From Halichondria panicea (lineage: Eukaryota > Porifera > Demospongiae > Suberitida > Halichondriidae), in contig NC_087393.1 in the NCBI RefSeq assembly GCF_963675165.1, positions 3,415,502 to 3,479,501 of the forward strand: a DNA stretch of 64,000 nucleotides, in the 5' to 3' direction. The position numbers were made by a program, and so were the translations under genes. A model generated the notes under the pieces. That model saw only the letters and a program-made list of their open reading frames with translations, had not been told where the DNA came from and did not search any database. Below are positions 35,801-49,100 of this stretch, piece by piece (positions within the stretch are counted from its first letter, which is position 1; each line of letters begins with the position of its first letter).

Positions 35801-38800
35801 CCTATACATAAAGAATGTACCCTATATACCTTAGGTTACTACCGTATAGCTGGTAATGTTCGTGGGACAAAACATTCGTGGTTTTCGTGGTTGAAGCTCT
35901 GACCAGGAATATTTTACCCGTGAATGAAGCATTGAGTGCCTACTTTTACCTGCAGTGCAAGCAGCAACCACAAAAATATTATCCACGAAGTGACTAAAAT
36001 TTAATATTGCTCAACATTAAAAACTGAATTGCATTGGAATTTTGGCGGATTTGAAGCAAATTCATTAGGTAAAAAGATGTATAAGTGTGAGTTTTTGAAT
36101 GCACCCACAGTCAATATAATTACTATGCGAGTGGGCGGAACTGTGCAATACATAAGCTTTAAAGTTCATGATGGAACATTTAAACATGGCATGCACAATA
36201 ATTATAACCCAAATATAAAATAATATAATAGCTGGCACAAGCAACTTAAGCTACATGTACGTACATGTATGGATTCCCGTAAGAAGGCCTACAAAATGTA
36301 CAGTTTCAGCCACTCAGTATAGTTTACATTCCCAAAAGTTATACAATCAACAGTGGATGATGCCAACCTAAAACACATAAGTAAATGTATGTATGTACAT
36401 GTATTGCACAGCATGCTACAGAAATAGATTCTACGGAGTTCCCACCTGTTCTTGCTGTGGGGAAGGGGCGACGCCCCGTGCTTCAGCAGCAACTGCACAC
36501 CCCACACACAGTTCTTCTGTACGGCTTCAAGCAGAAAGGCGGGGTCAAGTGTAGATTTGGCACCCAAGTCAGACCTCCTACAAACCATAAAGTTATTAAA
36601 CTAGACGCAAAAATGTAGAAAATGTGTAAGAATCTCTAAATGTGTGACATGCATAGACACTATTACTCATGCACATGTAATTGTGATAACAGTAAGCAAG
36701 CTGACCTTTGGTTATGTACATACAATCATGATAGAAACTCAATTCACATGCATGCATTTAAGCAATATACTGAAAGTGAAAGATGCCACTTACTCCAGTA
36801 AGAATGCTGCTAGCTGTTCTCTGTCTTCATCGGTGGAGAAATTCACATGACCTGCATGAGCAATCACGTAAGCAGTAAGCATGCACTTACTGTCTAAGGG
36901 AGTACTTACCTTCCCACCCAAGAGATTGGAAATACCATCTGCACCGAAGATCTATGAACCATAGAGGCCTGTGGGTGTTTAGGTGCACGATAAGTGTGCA
37001 CATTGACAAGTAGCACACAAAAATATAATGTTCATCGACACAACTTGAAGGATAAATTAAGGTCTTATCTCCTTGTGTAAACTACTGGCTAGCAGGACTG
37101 AATGAACGAACACCTACATGTATACATGCAGGCCAATACCGCCGCCCATTTTCATGAACATGTGTATATATACATCCCTACTGTGCTGTGTAGGATGGAC
37201 TTCACTTACCAAGAGGGAAAGGGTTGCCGTTCAACAACTTCGACCCGATTGGCATAGTAGTAACTGATAGAACCTGCAATAAACAGTGAGTGCATGGATA
37301 TACGATACTCGAAAATTACACAGAGGATTGAATCAAGTTTACCCCCTAAGGACACTGTAGACTAGTTAAGAAACTTCGATTCTTTGCAGTGATAAACTCC
37401 TGAAAAACATGATTTAAGCAGGGAGGAATGTGGTAACCTGAGGTGTTATGTTACCACAATATGGACAAAAAACTATCTTTAGATAGCTTATGATTTATCA
37501 TAAAGTAACTGTCACCCTCTGTGTTAGTTCTAGTGGTTATTTTAGTTGCATGTCCTTCTGTGGTTTTGTTTTTTGTATAAATAGTGTGTATTTTGTGCAT
37601 CAGAGTTCTTAATAATATTTCCACGACATCACATAAGCTGAAAATGAAAAAATATGCAAACTTTGAAGTGAAAAGCTCACTGTGGAACAAATAATTGTGT
37701 GTACACTACACTTGTACATTTTTGTTTGTTTGTTTGTAAATGACCCTATACTCACCTGAAATTAGGTACAGCAGGAGAGCTTGCTCCATGCAAAACTTTT
37801 GGGGGGTCTTCTCCATAAGCCGAGTCTTGATCACCTTAACAACACCCAGTGACTCCAGACAGCTTTCCAGTTCCTCAAAATATTTTCCAATCAAGTCCAA
37901 CAACAAAGATCTTTGGTGATCCTTCCCTTGGGGAAACATGAAGTCTACACAGTCTGGGAATCTATGTAAAGCTTCAGTGAGGGTCCATTCAAATACTTTG
38001 AAGTTTTTGTGAACTAGTAGGCAATGAAAAAAGGAGATTAGCTTGTTGCCCTGGAACGAATTAAGAGTGTTTCTAGGACCGAAATAACCAATGTTTCGTG
38101 GACGTTTTCTGGTACTGGTCTGTTTGAACTTCCCGAATGTGAATGGAGGCGATCTTGAAGGGTGAGTGGTCGGTTTCTGCTGCTTCATAATATCTCGCAT
38201 TGGCTCCAGGGGGTAACCACGTACAGAACTGCACCTCCTCATTAAAACTGGGAGAGCCTTCTGGTTCAGATATGACAGCACTGGATAAGTCGACACCTCA
38301 GTTTTTAACGCCTCATCAATAGAGATATTGATATCCTTTCTGTCCGTTGGTATTGATACCTTATGCTCTCGTATTTTAGCAACAAGGTGGGATCCGCGGT
38401 AAATTTCTTGTGCAAATGCAGTGAAGGTATTGGGAGCAATTAGTTGATTTGAAGCGGCTAGAACGAGCCAGTCCAACCAACAATCAGGTAACTGTGGGGA
38501 CTTGGAGTATCTGTAGTAGTAAAGCAAGCTTTCAATTTGTTCTAAGGTGAGTGGGTCATCATACGTTTGATAAAAGAGCTTAAGATCAATATTCTTCAGA
38601 GAGAGCAAGTATTTGAAGACGTCTTCTCGTTCACACTTGCATGCATAGTGGAGGGGGGTCTTTGAGGATTCATCATAGACGTTTGGATTAGCCCCACCCT
38701 CTATAAGGGCTCTACATGCCCTGACATTTCCGAGCTGGCTAGCCACCAATAGCGGTGTTTGCTGCATGAAATCAAAGCTGTTTACAATCGCCCCTTGTGT

Positions 38801-39745
38801 TATGGAAGATGCAATGCCTGCCACATTCTCACACCACACACACTCATGTAGCAACCAGGTGGCTTCATCTACAGTTAGACACGGGATCGATAACGTTTCC
38901 TCTAAATCAAGTCCCACAGAGAAACGCAAAGTAAACAGTAATGTGGAGACTGTGTGTCCATCAGTGTCCCTGAGTGAAATATCAATGGAAGACTTGCATT
39001 CCTCAATAATGTATTGTACAGTTACAAGCTGCTTTGAGTACATGGCTATATGTAGAGGTGTACGTTCCAGTTGATTTTTGATTCTCAATAGCGAATGTGG
39101 CTCCTCTCCTTGACTAAGGATGGTTTTAACGATGATCAAGTGGCCTTTTTCACACGCTAAATGCAGTGCGGTGTTTCCATAAGGATTTCTGGTTTTGAGA
39201 TCAGGAGTGAACTTGAGAATTAGTAATACTGTGTTTAGAGCCCCACTAGTCGCAGCATAGTGCAACGGTGTACATCCAAGGTTATCCTTAGCATCAACCA
39301 AGCTTGGGAAAGCTGTCAGAATAGTGTCAATTTTGTTCAACTCTGTCTCTGTGCATTCATATGCTAAGGAATGTAACCATGGAGCTACTGCAGCAGGAGT
39401 TAGACAATCGAGAACACATAATTCAGCCAGCCTGCTTACAATCGGAAGAAAGCAACTTTCTGTACTTAACACATCGATAACAGTTTTATTGTCTTTCAGA
39501 TAAGAAACTTTCACGTCAGCTCCAGCTTCAATTAACAAAACAGCAGCCTCCATGCGTCCATTTTTCAGTGCAACAACAAGAGGAGTTCGGCCATTTCCAT
39601 CAATTAGGTTGATGCGATCGGCAAGGTTGTAGTACGAATGCAAGAGCTGTGCTAGAGTCTTTGTGTCATTGTTATTAGCTGCTAAATGAAGGGGGGTGCT
39701 CCCAGTAGGATAAAGGTGATGGTCCACCTCCAGTACATCTGCCAT
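29867..39745 (-). CDS. Giant ankyrin-repeat protein with C-terminal filamin-type repeat
   Basis: Six exons join in phase: 37756-39745, 37210-37273, 36910-36968, 36794-36851, 36446-36577, 29867-35771, giving 2,735 residues. ATG at 39745 has good context (CCATGG). The first 400 residues are canonical ankyrin repeats (GSTPLHLAANNND, NGRTPLVVALKNGRMEAAVL, LGCTPLHYAATSGALNTVLL, YGNTALHLACEKGHL). More divergent ankyrin-like helices run through much of the 5.9-kb last exon (SILHAAVRTRNAEMVALIL). Near the end a filamin/ABP280-type repeat contains GIFKIQWTPRSQGIHDISIR and NNNPIEGSPFKAY. A good donor (GTAAGA, bases 30147 down) lies 94 codons before the stop and is in phase with the first filamin/HECT exon at 29564; using it gives a 3,225-residue ankyrin-filamin-HECT protein. 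Shares a divergent promoter with PDXDC1. Function: likely ubiquitin-ligase scaffold, inferred. Confidence 0.8.
35844..36005. mobile_element. Possible MITE fragment, TACCGTATA-type end
   Basis: Begins TACCGTATAGCTGGTAATGT and contains CGTGGTTTTCGTGG, like the elements at 44670 and 52995. The other end (CCACGAAGTG) is only partly complementary. Intron of the ankyrin gene. Confidence 0.4.
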
Positions 39746-40117
39746 GGCTACCCTATCCGGGCGACGTGGCAGTAGCCAAACAGTGTTTATGATCGTTGGA
39801 TTCTGGATGGGAAAGGTAATGATGAACTTAGTCTACTACTCATTTATATGAACAATGACTTACAATATGTGTAGCAAGAGGTCAGGGATAACCAGGGATA
39901 TGAGCACTCTTGACAGCATTGGGACACAAGAAGGTGAGTTGACACACCCCTCTTACCGTTTTTCTATACAGAGAAGGCGTGGCTTTACACGTCACAAGTA
40001 TGTACGTATGTGTGCCTGCCTTGCAACCATACAGAGCTTGTGTACAAAAAAAGGTATACCACGTGGTTAAGTAGGCCTAGTTTGCTACCTACTACGTACC
40101 TATCAGCTAGCAGAAAG
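39746..40117. promoter_or_regulatory. Bidirectional promoter region (ankyrin gene / PDXDC1)
   Basis: 372 bases between divergent start codons. It also contains short frames with good donors (for example after 39933), so alternative untranslated first exons of PDXDC1 are possible. Confidence 0.5.
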
Positions 40118-43100
40118 ATGGATCAGTCAGTAAGTAATCTAGTTTCTAAAGAGGGTGTAATTCTAGCTGATCATACACGTACACAGCTACAGCTATAGAT
40201 CTACATGTATCTATCTCTATCACAGCTAGATGATTTTGGCAGCTGTTTATTGACCTCTATTGCATATAGGAGCTGAATGCTGCTGTACAGAAATGGCTCG
40301 AGGATCTCTTGCAGCCAATTGAGAGCCAAGTGTATCCTAATCCAAATAATGCACATCCACCATGTGGTCGTCTTGTAATACCAAACATAAATGGAGACTT
40401 CATTGTGTCTCACCACCCATAGAAATGTTAACATTTGATCCTTGACAGTTAACAGTAAACCTGTGTCTCCCGCCATTGCACCGGAGTAAGTCATTGTCTG
40501 GTTTGATTGGTACCTGAAATGCTGTATGTGGCACTCCCATTAATACTGTACATGTACCTGTCCAAATTGTGCATTCCATAATATCCATAGCGATGGCACA
40601 TGCTGTATGTAATATACCCTTAGGCCTTGCCATTGCATTCCCTAATATCCATGGTGATGCACTGTGCACATGCACGTACTGTATATGATATGCCCTTAGA
40701 TCTTGTGTTCACAAGCACTATTGCATTCCCTAATATCCATAGCGATGAACATCATAACACCCATAACAATTACTGCAGGTCCCAGGAGTTCAGTGTGGTA
40801 CTGGAGAAACTGAAGCAGCTGTTAAAACTGGAGGAAATGTAAGTCTCTGTATAATTATGATTGGCTCGTTATTTGGTGCAAGTGGATTTTTATTATAAGT
40901 TTGTTGTTTTGCGGTGATTAATTTTCTACATACACAGCCCTAGTATAGTTGGGCTGTAGAGAGTCATTCATCACAGCTTCGTGTACATGTACTATGTTCA
41001 TTTGTAAAAACACTTGATATGCCTTGGCGCATGTGCACAGTGACCTACATTGTCTGTGTGTCAGTCAGTATGTGTATCCAGCTGTAGCTGCTCTATGGTA
41101 ATCCGAGTACAGGTAAGATCTTTGAGGCTTCTAGCCAATGTTTTCGATTCCGCTTTAATTGTTTTCTGATTAGGCTACATATATATGGTTATACGTTAGT
41201 CCCTTGCTCAAATCATCGGATTCTATATTTTAGTTTGCATAACTATGAGCTACCATCTGGAGCAAAAATGAACTGTGGACTCTGTCCACATTGAGCTTAT
41301 AAAGCAAGGTCTAAATCATAAGTAAAAATACCAGGTGTGCTTATTAACCATAATCATTATATCGATGTGTCCTCTTCCCCCACAGTCCCAAGACTTCGCT
41401 GCGTGCAGGAGGAACCCATATCGCAGTACTAGCTCGCAGCGTGGCTGCTTACCTCTATGTGGCCCTCTCCACCGTTGACATTGACAAGGCCTCCAGGCAG
41501 CTGTCCCTTCAGACCACCAAGACACTCATGGCCCTGTTTAAGTATGTTACTGTCTTTGCTTCTAGCCTCTTTTTTGTGAAGTTATGGCTGTGCCTAATTG
41601 CTATAATGCGACACTACTGGTAGTGCACTTCCTTACTTCATGTGGTCTGTTTGTTTGTGTACATATATAATTACCCGGGGCCATTCTTTTCTGTTACCTG
41701 ATTTGTAAGTTAGGTTGCCCACAGCTTGTGTACGGCCGGGTTATCAAAAACTGCAGCTCAATCATGTTCGTCTTTAAATTATTCCTTATGCTGGTGAAAA
41801 CAGTGTGCCTACAAATAATACGTGTACATTGTAACTCTGTACTAAAAAGTTTGTGCTGTCTGTATTGTACCAAAGTTTCAAAGTGACGATTTTGTAGTGT
41901 CCATGTCATCTATCTAATGTCTAACTAACAAATAGCTCCACAAGCTCAAGCGGTGTATCTTCATTGCTGCTCCTACCATCACCACAAAGCCTCAACTCGA
42001 TATCATCTGTAGTCGGCTGGGGGAGCTGCTTGCAAAACCATGGTGGAGAATTGAAATCACAGCAAGTGCTGACATTCCCGCACCCCTTACCGTCCCAAAG
42101 TGGGTCTTCATAGTAGAAAGCTTGCTGTAGTGTTTGCCTTCTACTGGTTGCACAGAAATAATCTTCGTTAACAAATGGTGGCACCACTCCCGTCCAATCA
42201 CGATCGGATCGAGTGCACGGGCAGGTGCTGATGTCGCTATCGCTGTCAGTCTCGCCCACAGCTGCAGCAAATGTCCAGATGTGTTGTCGTGGCGACTGTC
42301 CGTGTGTGAGGCTTACACCATCTACATAGACAGAGTCTATTGTGAGGGAATTGATATGAAAGTATCGTGAAAATGCGTTAGGTTTTTTTCTTGATATCTT
42401 ATAACTCGTCCACAGACGTGGGAGTACTCAATACCAAAAGTTCCATATGTAACCGACACACACTCTGCAGTGTTTGGTATGCCACAGGTACGCAGTGGTG
42501 GACTTGTCCTATTGACCTGTCGAAATCCATCCGGACAGTTTTGGTTAGGGTCGGTCAAGTTAATGTTAGCTACCTGTGTCCATCCAACCGTACTATTGCA
42601 GCTGAGGCATCTGGTTCGATTCATGTCACAATAGACTTGACTGACACCGGTGCTGGTGTAAACTGAGTACATTCCCGATGGCTGATCTGGAGAAATATTC
42701 TTACAAGAGCTAGCTGGGATTATGTACCTGGTTAAAGTGTCTATATCAATTGCGGACATGTTCTTCAATGTTCAGTGTTTGTTGCCGTAAGTTATGTAGT
42801 AAATTTAGTGTATCTTCTGTAGAAGCATTCGTTTGAGCTTGTAGTAATTGAATAGTTTGCTTTGAGTAGTTTAGTTGAGTTTGCATTGTCAGCAGTTCCT
42901 CACCAGTGTCATTGAGCTGAGTTTTCAACAGCTTCATTTCGAAATGTTTAGTTGATTTTCTAGCGACTGTACTAGTCGGCCAGCGCTGTTGATGTTAGCC
43001 TTTAGTGTCTGTATCTCTCCATTAAGCTCCTCCTTTAGCTGTTGGTAAGAGTTGTTGAGTTGTAACAGAATATCGTTTGTCGAATTGTTCAGTTCATTTT

Positions 43101-46100
43101 GTATTTCTTGTCTCAAATTTTCTGTTATGTTTCTTGGTTTAGCTTAGCACGAAGATAATGAATCTCTTCGTTAGAGTTGTTCAGTTGTAATTGTAGAATT
43201 TTTTGCGATAAGTTCAGGTTTGTCCAAATTCTGTTTATTTCGTCGGCTGAATATTTATGAAATTGTGCATGGCTTTCCTCTGAATGGTTTAGCTGATTCC
43301 ATACGGCTGCTATTTCAGTGTCTGTGTTTGCAAACTTGCTTTCAGAATAATTTAGTTGCTGAGAAAGGACGTTTCTTAAGAAAGTGTAAGAAATATTTTG
43401 TTGAGCCAGCACATTATTTATTTCTTGATTAGAGCTCTTTTGAAATTCTCCATTTTCAGTCTGTACGTCTGAAAATTTGTTTGAAGTGGTTCCAAATTGA
43501 ATCAGTGTGAGAAGCAAAGCTAGTGCACCTAATACTAGAGCAGCTGCAGCAATAGCAATGAAATATCGAAACTGTGGATTTCGTCTGATTTTTGTATTTA
43601 AAACATGAAAATATTTGTGGTTTCTTTTTGCTTCTCCAATTTGAGGTAGAGATGATTTTTCTGGTTGCTGTTTGACAGAGAAAGTCGGTTGCATTTCTGC
43701 TATTGGTACTGGGACCTCGTAAATACATTCTGTGTCGCTAGTGTCCACCGCCTCATTGCTCGTTAGAGGTATCTCCATGGAGTTGACACAGGCAGCTGAC
43801 TGAGTGTTCTTGTCCAGCTGTGTTTTGAAGTCGATGTGTGGTAGTTCGTAGTCATCTTTACCAGGACTCCGGTCTTCTTTACTGTGCACAGAATTACTGT
43901 TGAGTTCAGTCTCCATGGCGAGCCACCTAAACAATATTTCAACCTTAGAAATGTAGTTTTAGTCTGCTATAAATTTTTGCAAGTATATATCGTAAAATAG
44001 AAGAATGATTAAGAAATGTCGATTGCCTTCATAAAATAATAAGCTGTAAGTTGACTAATAGCAATCTCTCGTACCAGTACAAGTTATATTCACAAACATA
44101 CAAAAGTATGATTTCATAGCGCAAGTTTTATCGTAAATTAGAAGAAGCTGTTTATGATGTTTGATTGCCTGTCATGATAGGCATAAAATAATAAGACTAA
44201 TAGCAATTTCTCATACCATTATTGATTTCATTACGTAAGTCTTGTATATATGCAGTGTAAGTCATGTGTATATAGTACGTGTTCTTTTAACTTATGAGGG
44301 TTAACCTGCACATGCACTCAGGTTGACAGGGAAGAAGCTGACTCCGTTCTATCATGACGACCTCAAAGAGGGCTTGGCAAGAGGTGGGTGTGGTCTGTTG
44401 CTATGGTACCTGTTTGTATCTTAGTAACTCGTTGACATTTCATGCTATACACTGATTGCTACCTGTCTGCAGTTATGCAGATGGCCATCTTTGCTAAGTA
44501 TGACAAATATGCTATCAATGGATGCTCTGAATTTCACGAAAAGTGAGTCCCTGAGCCATGCATCCTAGCTACATGATATGCAACGAGCACCCAAAACACA
44601 CTGTAATTAATAGAAATTTTGTGTGTGGAACCATGTCTCTAATAATCTCCTCTGGACTTTTGTTTACCCTACAATAGCGTGTATATTTCAAAGGTATAAA
44701 TGTTCGTGGTTTTCGCTGATCAAGCATCTATATACCGCAAACATTTATACCTACGAATGTAATATCGCATACTGCAGAAAGGCTGCTATTCCGCGAAAAT
44801 TAAATCCTCGAAAACTTTCTAACGGTCATTCCGTGAAAGTTTATACCCTCGAAATATACCAGTTATACGGTATTGCTAGTGTAGTAATCCCTAACCCTGT
44901 GTTTTGCCTCAGGGCTCCAGTGTTCTACATCAGTGACTCTGGGCAGCTGTCCCAGCTCTATAATGTCTGTGGAAAGGTGGGTGGAGTTCAACTACATCAA
45001 AGTGCTTTGATTACAAGTAAACGCATACATGCACACTCAATTTGCAGTTTGGGATCCCACAATCCTCCTGTTGCCTCGGTGAGTTGCTTGATCTACACAC
45101 GCGTATATAACACCTATAATAACGCCCTAAGCCTTCACCCTATTTTCATACCCACAAATGGCGTCAATCAGTTGGCTCTTACTTATTGTATGTACATACT
45201 GGAGTTTGCAGAATCTTTGCAACACAAGCACCGTGCGTCCATTATATAGGAAATGACAGACCACAGTGTGTACACATATTGTGTAACACTCTACGCTTTT
45301 ACTGGTGTGCTGCAATTAAGATTCTGCAAACTCCAGTATATGCATGACCGCACATCGTTTTCTTCGCCTTAAAATTGGTTTATGCTCGGATAATTGTTAC
45401 ACAAAGAAACAAGCATGGTGCTGCTATTAATAGCAAACTTGAGTGTAACATTTCCCCCACTCCCACACCTGCACAGTTCCATGTGGTCCTATCGAGCAGT
45501 CAACTAATACAATGGTACGTAACTACTAACAATTATGTGTACCATGCGCTCACATGACATACTCAACCAGGCTCCCTTCAAACATAGAACCTCTGACAAT
45601 TTAGTTTTGCAATTTACATGTATCCCTGTGTGGACTAGCCGTTCAGACGTTTATGTCGTAGCTGTCATTTCTCGATTTGGTCGGTTTCTGACGTACGTAC
45701 AGTTATGTAATTATGTAAAATTAGAAATCAAGGGAGAACGCTGTTACATATGTGTACATGTAATGTACCTGACTTATACAAAGTATTGTACCAGCATGTA
45801 ATGATTGTTCGCTCAGAATGTGGAGGCATTAGAGGAGGCGGTGTCACGTGATGTGAGTGAGGGGCGTGTACCCGTGATGGTGATCGCCCACGCTGGCACA
45901 CCAGTCACAGGTCACGTGGAGGACATGAGCAAGATACGAGAGATTTGCAACAAGCATAACATCTGGATGCACGTGCAGGGGTGAGGGAGAGTCTGTGTGG
46001 ACAAGTAAAGGAAGGGGTCTACTGTATGTGTGGGGAGTGAGTGAGGGGACTGTAGCTGTTTATGTGTGTACGGGCTTTAGCCTTGTGTAGGGAGGGAGTT

Positions 46101-49100
46101 AGGGGACTGTAGCTGTTTATGTGTGTACGGGCTTTAGCCTTGTGTTGGGAGGGAGTGAGGGGACAGTAGCTGTTTGTGTGTGTACGGGCTTTAGCCTTGT
46201 GTAGGGAGGGAGTGAGGGGACAGTAGCTGTTTGTGTGTGTACGGGCTTTAGCCTTGTGTAGGGAGGGAGTTAGGGGACTGTAGCTGTTTATGTGTGTACA
46301 CCCTTTAGCCTTGTGTTGGGAGGGAGTGAGGGGACTGTAGCTGTTTGTGTGTGTACGGGCTTTAGCCTTGTGTGGGGAGGGAGTTAGGGGACTGTAGCTG
46401 TTTGTGTGTGTACGGGCTTTAGCCTTGTGTAGGGAGGAAGTTAGGGGACTGTAGCTGTTTGTGTGTGTACGCGCTTTAGCCTTGTGTGGGGAGGGAGTGA
46501 GGGAACTGTAGCTGTTTGTGTGTACGGGCTTTAGCCTTGTGTAGGGAGGGAGTGAGGGGACTGTAGCTGTTTGTGTGTGTACGGGCTTTAGCCTTGTGTG
46601 GGGAGGGAGTGAGGGGACAGTAGCTGTTTGTGTGTGTACGGGCTTTAGCCTTGTGTGGGGAGGGAGTGAGCCTCAGTGAGGGGACTGTAGCTGTTTGTGT
46701 GTGTACACCCTTTAGCCTTGTGTAGGGAGGGAGTGAGGGGACTGTAGCTGTTTGTGTGTGTACGGGCTTTAGCCTTGTGTGGGGAGTGGGTGAGGGGACT
46801 GTAGCTGTTTGTGTGTGTACACGCTTTAGCCTTGTGTGCGTTCACTTGTGTGTATTGCATTCGTGGCTCAGTATGACAATGCTTAACCATCAACGGTACC
46901 TGCTGCAGACATGCTGTTTCCTCTCTCTGTCTTAACACCGAGGACCAAGAAGTGACTGTAAGTCACATTCCTATTCCTTTGTCTCCATGATGCTTTAACC
47001 CCCTCAGGCATGTCGCGAGGGAGACAGTATTACTCTGAGCCCTGGGACGTGGTTTGGTCTGCTCAGCTGTCCTTTTCTTGTATCCTATAGTTCAATATTA
47101 TGAGCATGCATGGTCAGCACCAATTACACATACTATTGTACAATGTATGTCTTATTTCCTTGACTATTTTCTCACCTAGACACTGCACAAGACACCGTAC
47201 ATTATTGACACTGACGATATGGTGAGCTGCATGTACATAATCCATTAGTTATGCGAGGTGACCATGCTAAGATATATTTTTGTTCAGCGCCACGTAAAAA
47301 TACACTGTGTACTGCACCTGACTACTTTACTTTGACCGTACCAAATATCATTTACTTCTCTCGTATAGGAGAATCAAGAAGTGTTTCCGCCTGTTGACAT
47401 GGCGATACCTGATGGGTGTGTACCTATCCCTCGCTCCAGCTGGGCTGGTATGTTGCCAGGGGGACTCAACAAGCTCCTCCCACTCTCATTGTGGCTCTGC
47501 TTGCAGTACCTAGGTGAGTATAAACCACAGTTAATCAGAAGGAGTGCCAATCCTAGTTAAAGCCTATTGGCTTACAAGGATTGGCACTACTTCTGTAGCT
47601 TTTTAGCACTTTTCAGTATGAATTTGTATACCTACTGTTTACGTTGTTATCTCGTTCACCCCTTCCTTGACGACCATCCACAGGCACTAACACACTTGTG
47701 GAGACTGTCTCCTACTGCCATAACCTCACTCAGCACATGATCACCAAGCTGGAGGAAGTCCCTGGCATTAGGAGATTTGTGAGTGCTGAATTATAACTTT
47801 TGTGCCTATTTGGCGTGTTATACTTTTATTTTCAATCACGAATACCACTTACACCCGGGCCTTAGTTTAATTATCTGCATGTACTTCTTTTGTGCATGTG
47901 CTGGTGATCATTGTCCATACAACTGTTGTATAGGATATCCCAAAGCATCAGTCATTTGTCGTGCTCTTCAAGTATTTTGGAGGAGGAGAGGTGGAGTTTA
48001 CTCCGCTAGTGGCCCCATCCACTCCAGACAGTGAGGAGCCACCGTCTGAAGAAGCACCCACTTCAGAGGAGACCACACCCACTATGGTTATTGAGGAGCT
48101 GGAGATGCCTACCTGCAATGTGGCCAATGCTATGGTGAGTAGCATTTAGAGTTAGAGATGTACTGTATATGCATGACCTGGTTCTTCAATTTGTTTTGCC
48201 TATATCTTTGTGTTGCCAAGTGCTAGCCATTAACTTAACCCTAGCTAGCCTACAGTTTGTAAAGTGCTAGTTAATTAACACACTGGTTAGGTGTACAGTA
48301 GGTACATGTAGGGTAGACCCTTGAATGTTGAGTTTGCAAACTTGTAAATAATTATGATATTTTTATCTCGGAATACACAATCAATAATGTACTTCCTGTA
48401 CAGATTGCAAGAGACCTTCAAGCTCACTTTGCGAAGGTTGGCGTCTCTCCCCTCAAGCTGCCTCACCAGGGAGTCTGCTTCAAGTTCAACCCCATCATCT
48501 CTTTTCCAGGTCAATATATTGACTTGTCTGTGTCACTCGTATTCTGTACAGTTTACAAGACTTGTGATAGCCTCTAATTACATGTATGCCTCAGGGTATA
48601 GCTGCTGAAATATTTGTAATCTAAAAATGTAAATGATAAATTTTAGGCTAGGATTACAAATATGGCTACACATACCCCCCCATATTGTTGTATACATGTA
48701 CACTGTACACATGATGTCGTACCCCTCCCCCACACACACTCCACAGAGCACAGTACATCGTTAGAAGATGTCGATAGATTAATTGCAGCCCTCCAGCACA
48801 GATTGGTAAGTCCTGTTCCAAACCTCTATACATAATTGACCTTTGACCTCAGACATCGCTGCACACAACGGCTCTGGCGAGGCGGCTTATAGAGACTCAA
48901 CTGAAGGGTCAGCCCAACCTCAGGTGTCTCGAGTTCCCCTCTTTCTTTGGCAGTGGATTTATTCAGTGAGCTTCAGTCTGTAGACATACATGTAACAGCT
49001 GTGCATGCTAGTACTTGTCTACCATCAGTACTACTTTCGCTGAATAAGTATTGATTTGTACAAGATATTTATCTATTGTATACTGTGGGTATACGGAGCA

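Noticed and set aside
43130..43160. 29-41-bp micro-introns explaining the frame changes in the fibrinogen-like gene
   Set aside because: Lengths can restore phase at two sites, but donors and acceptors are poor, introns would be far shorter than any other here, and no such solution exists at the third site.
44623..45249. 208-residue plus-strand open frame
   Set aside because: It runs across a MITE, PDXDC1 exon 7 in another frame and an inverted repeat; no protein pattern.
46031..46840. CRISPR-like array
   Set aside because: The units are contiguous 57-bp tandem repeats with no unique spacers, in a eukaryotic intron.
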